DNA of 64,000 bases, from assembly GCA_951640165.1 (NCBI GenBank), contig OX621237.1:18910001-18974000 (forward strand), given 5' to 3'. Positions 55,649 to 64,000 of this stretch are shown in pieces. A model generated the notes under the pieces. That model did no database searches and had not been told where the DNA came from. It was given only the letters and a program-made list of their open reading frames with translations. Each line of letters begins with the position of its first letter. The first letter of the stretch is position 1. The stretch is from Pseudoips prasinana (taxonomy: Eukaryota > Arthropoda > Insecta > Lepidoptera > Nolidae). A program made the position numbers and the translations under genes.

Positions 55649-58600
55649 TCACAATTTGATGCCATTGCATCTTATAAAACACATTAATACTTCGTAGAGT
55701 TCTGGGGAAGGGAATGTAAGCAACGAGGAAAAGTTGATGGGAATGGGAATCTTTAAATTTGGAAGGAGTTCATATAAATTATAGGCAGAATTATTATTGG
55801 TGCATTCAAAGAAAATGTGGTCCAGTGAACCCTCGTCCAGCCCACACTCACACAGAGATGAATCCCGGATCCGTATTTTGTGTAGAAAAACAAGTGAACA
55901 ACAGAAACCTAAGCGCAGTCTACAAACAGTTGAGATCACGCATCTGGAGGTCTTTTTATATTTATGAAACCAAGGCGTTAACACAATGTCCGGTTGAACT
56001 TCATAATAAAAGCCACCTTTGCTCTTGCTAGAAGTATCCCAATAATTTTGCCATGCTTGTTTTAAGATTCGTTTGGGAAGATTCTGCAGGTCATATCCAG
56101 AAAAACAATAGAATCTATCATTTATAATTTGGGATGTCACAGCATCCCTGGCCAATAATTCAGCATGTTCATTCCCCTTAATACCACAGTGGCTGGGGAT
56201 CCATACAAGTTGAACAATATTTTCCTTTGCAGAGCAAGCCAAGAGAGATTTTTTAATTTCTAAGATAATGGGGCTATGTAGTTTTGATCGATGGGAGTTT
56301 TGCTCTAAGGTTTTCAGAGTGCTTAAGGAATCAGAGAAAATAACAGCTTTATGTATATTGTGACACTCTATAAAGCGACAAGCTTCCAATATAGCCACGC
56401 ATTCCCCAGTGAATACAGAAGACTCCTTGGGACACCTATATTTTAAAATTACGCTAGAAGTTTGGTAATATACTGCAACTCCTACAGGCTTAGCGTCTGA
56501 TAATTTTGAAGCATCAGTGAAAAATCTTTCATAACCATTCCACCTTTCCTCAATTATCTGATTGAACATAACATTCGCAGCAGTAGAAGTTTTGGAAATT
56601 CCAATATCAAAATATATTTCCGGTTTAAAACATAAAACTTTAAAATCGAAACTAAAGAGCGGTAGTCTGGGAAATGAAATTATGGGGAACACTAAATTTT
56701 GGTACTCTTGAAATGGAACAAGAATCAATGGGATAGCTTTATTACGCCAGAATCTTGCCTGTCTACACTGAAAGCTTAACTCAGATAACATATTAATCAA
56801 AGGATGGGATGACTGAGTAATAATTTTAGATATAAAACGTGCCGCTAAAAACTGTCTCCTTAGAGCCAAAGGGGGATCAGCACACTCGACCTGCAATGCA
56901 TTGATGGGAGAAGACTTCATGCAACCAGATATGATGCGAAGGACTGGACCTTTTGTAACCTAGACAATGCCCCTTTATTACAAGGAACCATAAGGAAGCA
57001 ACCGTAATCCATTATACTACGTATTAAAGCATTATACACAAGCTTCATAGTATATGGGTGAGCACCCCACCAAGCCCCTGCAAGAGCTTTTAATATAGGA
57101 ACAGCTCTCTCGCATCTTTGAACTAAATAATTTATATGATGAAAACCAGTTAATTTGGAGTCCAAAAAGACACCTAAAAATTTGACTTTGTCTCCATTGA
57201 TATTGACTGAAACTTGAGGGATATTATTTTTGCGGGAAAATATAACAGCTGAGCTTTTGGTAGCAGACAAACTTAGGCCGTGTCGTAATAGCCACTGATT
57301 TAGAGAATCCAGGGAGATACAAATGGATGAGGCAGCATTCTCGATAGATTGGTTAATCACATATAGAGCCATGTCATCAGCATATTGTAAAATACGACAG
57401 TTTGAATTTAGACATGACCCCACATCAGCCATATAAAGGTTGTATAACAGAGGACTCAGAACTGAACCTTGCGGTAATCCCCTCCACGTCTGTCTAGCAT
57501 CAAAATCCTCTCCATGGACTCTCAATACCAGGGAACGAGGTGAAAGTAAACTGCAAATGCACTGAACCATCATAACCGGAACTCTCAGCTCTAGCAACTT
57601 TTGCTTGAGAGTGGGAAGATGAACGCTATCATAAGCTGAGGATATATCTAAGAAAGAAGCAACCAAAGATTCGTTTCTTGAAAACGCTAAACGAATGTCT
57701 GTCACCAAAACCCCAACACTATCGTAAGTACCCAGACCTTTTCTAAACCCAAATTGGGAACTTGGTAGTAAATTACTGGATTCCACAAACCATTCTAGCC
57801 GACTCTTTATTAGATGCTCCAATAGCTTTGCCATCACTGAAGATAAAGCTATTGGGCGGAGGCCATTTGGATCATCTGCATGTTTCCCAGGCTTAACTAA
57901 CGGAATGATTATTTGAGTCTTCCATTGATTAGGAACCCAGCCATAATTAAAACAAAAATTAATTATATTTAGAAGGTATTGCTTGGATTTTTTAGAAGAA
58001 TTAACAATAAAAGAATAAGGTAAGCCATCTATGCCTGGAGCCGAGTCACGGACCTGTCTCAAAATATCTGTAAATTCATTCATAGAGAATGACATGACTA
58101 GCGGATCAGCAGACAAATTGTATACAGGCAAGTTGGAGTCTTCTGCTTCAGTTGGGACATAAGGGGGGGCAATTTTACAGAAAAAATGTTCTGCATCTCC
58201 TCTAGTGATAAGAGAGGAAGATGATGGAGCACAGCCACACCTAAACCTATTAATATATCGCCATACAACAGAAGCAGGTGTAGCAGGCGACAGTGTGGAA
58301 CAAAACTTAACCCAACCTGCCCGTTTCTTCCTACGAAGTAATCTTTTTGATTTAGCTAGGGCATGTTTATACAATGTCAGATTATCACTGTTCATCTCTG
58401 AATTGTAGATCAACTCAATAACCTTCCTCTCTCTAATAATAGCAGTGCACTCATGATCCCACCATGGAGGAGATGGGATTTTATTACGGGCACAATTTTT
58501 TATTGGGAAGCATGAATTATTAACATGGCAGTGATCAATATTACTCAAAACTTGAGAGTTTAAGTTTGGAAGAGAGTCAATTTTATCATCCAATAGAGAA

Positions 58601-59381
58601 GAAAACTTACTCCAATCTGGTTTAGATAAGTTATACTTCAGAAGGGGAGGGGAAACTTTCTCTAAGTAGGTTTTTTCAGCCATAGAAATAACAATAGGAT
58701 AGTGATCACTGCCATGTGATAGGTTAGTGCATTTCCAATGAACAGAAGCTGCAATATCAATGGAGGAAAAGGTGAGGTCCACACAGCTTTTGTGTTGGCC
58801 AGGAAGAGATCTGCGAGTTGAGCAACCATTGTTTAAAACACAGAGGTTCAAGCCGTCTAGAATCTCAACTAAGCCCCAAAGGAATCACAGCGCTCAGAGC
58901 CCCATCTAAAATGGTGACAATTAAAGTCACCCATTACAAGAATTGGACCACTAACACTTTGAAACAGGATTTTTAATTTATTTAAAAAATTCCTATGAGG
59001 ATGGGCAATGTAGATTGAAAATATTATATTGATACATTGATTCCCGCAACACAACCCGCAGTAATACTCATATCCTGATCCACGGCTGAAGGTGGGATTA
59101 GCAGGGACATAAACGGAACACGGTTATTAATAAACAGAGCCGACCCTCCATAGCTATCGGATCTGTCACATCTGAGAGTGTTGAAAGAAATGGGGCAAAC
59201 GAACGCTGAGGCTAGGCGTTAACCAAGTCTCTGCTAAGGAACAAGCTAAAGGCTTGTACTTGTTTAGAAGGAAAATGAGGTCATGCTTTTTGTGAAAGAC
59301 ACTCCTCACGTTCCACTGGACAAATACCAGTTTCGGAGCCATTTTTGAATTGTAATAGAACAGGAATAAGTGAATTAGCAA
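55649..59381 (-). pseudogene. LINE ORF2 pseudogene: endonuclease, RT, RNase H
   Basis: In order: APE-type endonuclease (LVFVQWNVRSVFHKKHD, AETWLTP, VMGDFNCHHFRWGS, SHGSDHYPIVISM), RT (LRPIALSSVMAKLLEHLI, QFGFRKGLGTYDSV, GLPQGSVLSPLLYNLYMADV, ILQYADDMALYV), then RNase H (FFTDASKLSD, FTGECVAILEA, VIFSDSLSTL) and a Cys-rich tail. Stops lie in the endonuclease (after QHSQM and FGA), and a small deletion at about 56940 shifts the frame between RT and RNase H. The RNase H motif NEHADLL of copy 1 reads NEHAELL here. Confidence 0.85.
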
Positions 59382-59740
59382 CGTGGGACGGTGATGAGAT
59401 GGAAGAAAGAATCTGAATAATTAAATTAATTAGAAAAGAATCAGAAGAGGAGTATAATTGAGAACTGCTATTATTGAAAGCGCAGCCATTAGGCTGTGAA
59501 GGTGGGGGAGTAGAGGTTAACAGATTATGGGCGAACTCTGATGACATGTTAACATTCATCAGTTAAACTCTGATGTCACGTCAACCAAAGAGTATTTACA
59601 GTATGATGTCAACATTCATCAGTTAGCTTTGTTTCAAGACTTTCAAGTTTGCTATCATGAAATAAACGTAATCCTCACATACTACTCTTTGGTGTTAATG
59701 TGTTATATATTAACTGTGGATGCAGAGAGCACTACAAATC

Positions 59741-59772
59741 AAAGACCTTATTATATTCCAGAGTATAAGGTC
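59741..59772. repeat. Short hairpin
   Basis: AAAGACCTTAT and ATAAGGTCTTT mirror each other around a 10-base loop. Confidence 0.6.
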
Positions 59773-59809
59773 TTTGCTACAAATACAATAGATAACATAA
59801 TTATTTTTA

Positions 59810-60821
59810 TAATGTCAACATGTGTGAATGGAACCAAATTCATACAGTTCCGCAAACTTATCTGGCCCGCTGGCAGCGTCGCTGTTATCGCATTTAGTGT
59901 TGCTAGTAACTATTTTTTGCAATAAAGTGGGTAAAAATAATATGCACATTGTAACGTAAATATTACTTCACTAAAAAGCAAACAAATACTGTCATTACAA
60001 ATCTTTATATTTTCATACAATAATTATGATCATTTACATAAAATGTATGCTGAGTGTCCTCTAACGGGGATACTCCAGGTATTATTATGTCACCGGAATT
60101 GTTTAATTCAGAAGTCATTTCATCATCATGCTTTCACTTTCACTATCACTACCTAATTGATGGATGAAAGGCTCGTCTAAGTATCCATCCCTTTTTCGAT
60201 ACTCATTTTCAATATTTTTTACATGATTGCAATGCTTTTGCCATTCATTGACAGTTATTTTATCAAAAGTTTCTGCAATCAATGTAGGCGATCTACCAAT
60301 ATTCTGATCTACTATAAATTTTTGGATCTGCTTGCTCTTTTTCTTTCACAAGTTTTCTTAGAAATCACTCCCCGACACCTACAATGGAAATAGCAAAAAT
60401 TAAATAAATAATGAATATTTTAAAATATGTATTCAAATTTAAAGTGCGAGGGGGAGTTTCGTATTTATTAAGAAGCTGACAACACTAACCTGTAGCAGCA
60501 GCTACGCGTTTATACAACTTATTGAAGGGTATAACTGGTGCCTGGATGTGGTTTTCTTCATTCATATAATTCAATACTTGTAATATAACGTTCCTCGCAT
60601 CACTTTTTAAAGCTTTCGGCATTTTTCACAATTAAAAACCACAAAAAGAAAAATAAATACGCGCAACAAACAATCAATGGCAGGAATGTCAGGGAATAAC
60701 AGCCGATTGACATTTCCAACTGGCGTCGTTAGTTCTACTTTTGGCCACCGGGCCAGATAAGTTTGTGGCACTCAAAGATCTCTTTCTGGCATCTTTGGTG
60801 GCACTATACATGTTGACATTA
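59810..60821 (-). mobile_element. Internally deleted DNA transposon, Tc1/IS630-like
   Basis: The ends mirror each other (TAATGTCAACATGT) with imperfect extension to a shared AAACTTATCTGGCCCG block, and TA flanks both sides. The minus strand carries the amino and carboxyl ends of a transposase-like protein but no catalytic core. Confidence 0.65.
60120..60622 (-). pseudogene. Transposase remnant lacking the catalytic core
   Basis: The part 60622-60490 reads MPKALKSDARNVILQVLNYM and on to NKLYKRVAAATG, a DNA-binding-like amino end, followed by a likely intron (60489-60379). From 60378 the frame continues GVGE, a stop, then FLRKLVKEKEQ. Later pieces read IAETFDKITVNEWQKHCNHV and KNIENEYRKRDGYLDEPFIH, then a Ser/Asp/Glu-rich end, like the carboxyl end of DDE_3-type transposases. 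Everything between is missing. Confidence 0.5.
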
Positions 60822-60824
60822 TAA

Positions 60825-61161
60825 ATAATTGAGGTTATTAAATGTAGTGCTTACATACTCTTTGGACGTTATATACAAAGAGTATTTAACCTACAGTAAT
60901 ATAGTGTTTTTTACTCCGAGCATTATCAAGCATGTTTGTTATTCCTCCGAGGTTATTTAAATCCAATTAAATTACCTTGAAGATGCGTTAAAGTAAAAAA
61001 TGGTGAATAATGTCCAAGTGTAAATACTTGACTTAAGTTTTTATTATAATCGTGAAGGATCAGTGTGTTTCTATAATATTAGACATCCATCAGACCATAT
61101 ATTTCAATCGTATTTAATATTCATCATTGTATTCATCTTGCATCCTTATATCTCGAACAAC
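60825..61161. promoter_or_regulatory. Upstream region of NUFIP1
   Basis: This is the unique-looking flank before the NUFIP1 start. It includes a mirrored CATACTCTTTGG / CAAAGAGTAT pair at about 60855-60890. No decisive TATA or initiator is identified. Confidence 0.35.
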
Positions 61162-62631
61162 ATGTACCTAGGTCCTCGACCCTACCATCCTCGATGGCAA
61201 CCCACACATCCACCACGCGGATTCGCATCTCATCAGTGGAGAGGGAACACACAATTTAATCAATCCCCTATAGAATATGGGAATACCGAACAACACTGGT
61301 GTGAAACATGTGACAGAGGCTTCCCTACAGCAGACCAGCTTGATAGACATAAACAACAACATCAGGTAAAACATTTACACTACTAGGATACATAATAAAA
61401 ATTGCATCAATACATACTTTTTTTTAGGCAAATGGATTGGCCACTTTTAAATCTCACCATTAAAGGTTTTCCACTAGTACAGGTGCGTAACTCTTTACCA
61501 ATAGCAGCATCACATTGGCAGTATGTCTAACATATTTAATGGCATTCCACGTGTTCCAAGCATGATTTTGCCATTTTCATGCAGGAATTGATATTCTGAA
61601 TAGTATTTTAAAGATATTTTATGTTGCTGTGTGGTGACAGCCAAGATTATCATCACCCCATCTCATGCTAATCTAATGCATTGCTAAATACTAAATAGTA
61701 ATAGCTTGAGATGAGATAGCTGCCCACTATATTCTGGGTCTTAAGAAATTACTTCATAAGTTTGTTAAAAATTTATGACATTTATTGTAGTTTTTACTAG
61801 CTGTCCTGGTAAACTTCATACCCATGCTAAGACAGTCGCCTCACTGCTTCATGTCGCGGGTTCGAGTCCCGCACCGGACAACTATTTGTGTGACCCACAA
61901 ATAGTAATGCTGAGTCTGGATATAATTTCTGTCCATCTATTATATGTTTGTAAAGTACCCGGCGACACAGGGATTACATTAACTATTGTAGGCATGGTCT
62001 TTTAAAAAAATGTACAGACGCCAGCACATCAAGCTATCCCAATCTGTCAAATTTCCCCAATTGAAACTGAACCATAAGCTTATGTGATAAAGTTGAAAAT
62101 CTATAAAGGAAATTTGACAGATTGGGATAACTGGATGTGCTGGCGTCTGTACAACATATCTCATTTGCCCTTCCATTGCCATTTGCTATTTTATATATAT
62201 ATATAATATATTATTATATTCTCCTGACAATAATGAACACATGAGAAAGATTTATCCAATTTGGTGCACTCTTTTGGATGTTATGAGCATACAAATATTT
62301 CAGTCATTCTTTATATAGATAATAGGTATCCATTGACAAACTGTGTAATATTTTCAGAAATGTAACATTGATGGTTGTCAATTCATTGCTCATCCGAAAG
62401 TGATCACAAAACACATTCAAATGCAACACTCCTCTGGTTTGTATAAGAAAATTGCAAAACTGAACAACCCTGAAGAAATACAGAAATGGAGAGAAGAAAG
62501 AAAAAAGAAATATCCAACCAGATTAAATATTGAGAAGAAAGCAGCAGAAAGCAAAGAGAAAATTGACCGAGGTGAAAAAATGGCTTTGAAATATGACAAC
62601 AATAACAGAATGGATAAACACAGAACCTCAG
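61162..62631 (+). CDS. NUFIP1: NUFIP1, amino-terminal part
   Basis: Two exons are seen: 61162-61365 (68 codons) and 62358-62631 (91 codons plus one base, donor CTCAG|GTAATG); both junctions are GT/AG. The start is the Met of MYLGPRPYHPRWQ; an upstream in-frame Met would add an unlikely hydrophobic leader. A C2H2 finger (HWCETCDRGFPTADQLDRHK) ends at the intron, and a second (CNIDGCQFIAHPKVITKHI) opens exon 2. The family signature NPEEIQKWREERKKKYPTRL and a Lys/Glu-rich helix follow. NUFIP1 is a nuclear RNA-binding scaffold for box C/D snoRNP assembly. Later exons are not identified before the window ends; a hAT element begins 300 bp after the last donor. Confidence 0.9.
61826..62008 (+). mobile_element. 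SINE, second family, in NUFIP1 intron
   Basis: It has GGGTTCGAGTCCCGCACCGG, GAGTCTGGATATAATTTCTG and CTATTATATGTTTGTAAA and ends in an A run, matching 4803-4990. Confidence 0.75.
62011..62153. mobile_element. MITE, second family, in NUFIP1 intron
   Basis: The 143-bp element has ends TGTACAGACGCCAGCACATC and the complement, then CCAATCTGTCAAATTT in mirror orientation. It is in the same family as 41207-41368 and abuts the SINE tail directly. Confidence 0.85.
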
Positions 62632-62931
62632 GTAATGATACACCTAAGAAATATCTATTATGAGCCTTCAACAAAGACTCCCACCGAAAGACTGTTCAAG
62701 TCCCAGTGTGTGGTGGGTTTAAAAGAGTGCATTCAGATCTACCAAAAGCTGTTTTGACCTATGTCACATTGTGATTCCTGGCATATCAAGAAGCAATCAT
62801 CTGATGTAACTTACACTTAAAATATTGTTAACCACAAATCTGTTACTGCATTAATTCTATATGAGTATAGATAATTAGTTTCCGCCAGGAGTTAAAAAGA
62901 CTATATGTATGAGTATTTGGTATGTTATTAC

Positions 62932-64000
62932 CAGTGATCGGAGTAGGTAGATTGATTTTTGGTACTTGTATCATAAATGCACACAGAAAGAATAACATGG
63001 ATAAGCCATTTTCCCGGAAAGTAATTCCGGTATTTCCGGATTCAATTAAATATTGTTAATGTTGGTAGTGATATTATTCCTACTCAATTCAAAATTTAAA
63101 GGAAGGTATCAAAACTAAATTAATTCATTATTTATCTGTTGAATAATAAAAACAATCGAATTCCAAGCTTTAATTTTTATTTTTAGCCTTTTATGGCTAG
63201 AACTTTTATAGATAGACATAAATTGTTGCACTTAAATTTAAATATTTTCATAGGGGTCATGGTAATTTGCATTAAGGGTAGAATAAATGACGGGGCCCCA
63301 TAGAGGGCCAATGCCTGCTGGGGTCGTGAGACTGTTCTAAGGATGCACCACGACTCTGAAACGTAAAGGGCATACGAAGGAACAGGTTGATTTTAGTCAG
63401 ATTTTAGGACCAAAAAAAGGGGTAGAATAAAGAAAACAGATAAAAATCAACATTGTTTATTGTTAAATATGTACATTTTACATTCATTCACATTTTAATC
63501 TTCATCGATTACAATGTCAGCATCCTGGTAATCCTGATCTTTACAATTAAAATATATAACTATGAGTTTCTCTATATTTTCTATTTTCAACCTATTTCTT
63601 TTAACATCTAAAGTCCATTTATAAATGGAAAAAGACCGTTCTACATCTGAGGATGTCAAAGGAGCAAATTTTAAAAAAGGTATTAAATTATGTGCTTCAT
63701 TTTTTTCAATGGCCTCACTATATTCTCTAAGTGTGTCTAAATCTGGGTTTCGTTCCATAACGCGTTCTATTTTATTTTTTATATTTTCTGAATTGCACTG
63801 ATTTATAGCATCTCTGACGTTGTCAAATGCTAAAAGTGAATCTGTCAACGATAAATTATGCTTTTGCAATTCTTTTAAAGACAAATGAATTATAAAATAA
63901 TTGTCTTTAATGTAATTTAAATCTTCTTTTAAATTTTCTTTTTCTATAATATTTTTTGCCTCTCGAATAGATACCGCATCAGAGCTGCTTAAACAAGATA
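62932..64000 (-). mobile_element. Start of a hAT transposon (runs off the window)
   Basis: The left end is CAGTGATCGGAGTAGGTAGA, the same as the ends of the 27521-29661 element. A hAT transposase gene lies inside on the minus strand. The right end is beyond the window. Confidence 0.7.
63495..63998 (-). CDS. hAT transposase, carboxyl-terminal part
   Basis: The minus-strand frame is open from the window edge to the stop at 63495 (about 167 codons visible, incomplete at its amino side). It ends with the hAT dimerisation region: PFLKFAPLTSSDVERSFSIY, then KRNRLKIENIEKLIV, and an acidic tail. No stop interrupts the visible part. The enzyme would be a cut-and-paste transposase with 8-bp target duplications; the catalytic part lies outside the window. 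Confidence 0.75.
   Translation of the reverse strand, partial: SCLSSSDAVSIREAKNIIEKENLKEDLNYIKDNYFIIHLSLKELQKHNLSLTDSLLAFDNVRDAINQCNSENIKNKIERVMERNPDLDTLREYSEAIEKNEAHNLIPFLKFAPLTSSDVERSFSIYKWTLDVKRNRLKIENIEKLIVIYFNCKDQDYQDADIVIDED

Larger units (their letters stand above)
55171..59560 (-). mobile_element. Near full-length RNase H-bearing LINE, copy 2
   Basis: This minus-strand LINE belongs to the same family as the 23778-25464 copy. It carries endonuclease, RT and RNase H, three tandem copies of its 3' end, and a likely target duplication AACTCTGAT (55161-55169, with candidates at 59534 and 59566). ORF1 is reduced to a short piece (59559-59281) without zinc knuckles, so the 5' end is probably truncated. 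Confidence 0.85.

Noticed and set aside
59629..59925. 98-codon plus-strand frame
   Set aside because: It crosses the left end of the DNA transposon at 59810, so it mixes flank and element sequence.
62632..62665. NUFIP1 ending at the stop after GNDTPKKYLL
   Set aside because: A good donor (CTCAG|GTAATG) precedes this stop and the family protein is much longer, so the frame beyond 62631 is probably intron.

Overview
The window looks like nuclear DNA of a moth or butterfly. Evidence: an Osiris-family (DUF1676) gene, which is insect-specific; intron-containing genes with GT/AG junctions; AT-rich spacers; and many dispersed repeats of types common in Lepidoptera (tRNA-headed SINEs, RTE and R1 LINE tails, mariner, a short-LTR Ty3/Gypsy element, MITEs). 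The species cannot be named from this.

Host genes are few and small. (1) An Osiris gene on the minus strand (8974-10144, four coding exons, TATA plus TCAGT promoter). (2) BCDIN3D, an RNA 5'-monophosphate methyltransferase, single exon, plus strand (26256-26984), with a possible convergent minus-strand terminal exon at 27050-27190. (3) BAP18, a chromatin-complex subunit, minus strand, exons spread over 44637-54565; the SANT domain of its family is not found. (4) The 5' part of NUFIP1, a C2H2 zinc-finger snoRNP-assembly factor, plus strand (61162-62631), running past the last exon seen.

Most of the rest is mobile DNA. 1-8.6 kb: SINEs, LINE tails and sharp palindromes, no convincing gene. 11-17 kb: decayed retroelement pieces, a MITE and hairpins. 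18.1-25.8 kb: a nested stack, with a mariner split by a Ty3/Gypsy (Mag-like) element whose 5' LTR is split by an RNase H-bearing LINE. 27.5-29.7 kb: a hAT-like element holding an inverted SINE pair and a second mariner. 30.4-33.4 kb: a complete pogo/Tigger-type transposon with an uninterrupted 613-codon transposase. 34.27-40.83 kb: a large Mutator-like (MULE) transposon with 511-bp, nearly identical terminal inverted repeats and an 8-bp target duplication. Its transposase is followed, in the same frame, by a domain resembling a ubiquitin-specific protease. 41.5-42.6 kb: a 5'-truncated R1-clade LINE. 46.9-50.6 kb: a 15-bp minisatellite inside BAP18 intron 3. 51.4-52.3 kb: a Harbinger-like element. 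55.2-59.6 kb: a near full-length LINE of the same family as the 23.8 kb copy. 59.8-60.8 kb: an internally deleted DNA transposon. 62.9 kb to the end: the start of a hAT element with transposase sequence.

The most unusual item is the MULE at 34268-40834. Next are the intact pogo element with repeated GGAGCAA motifs near its ends, and the apparently SANT-less BAP18 gene carrying the minisatellite in its largest intron.
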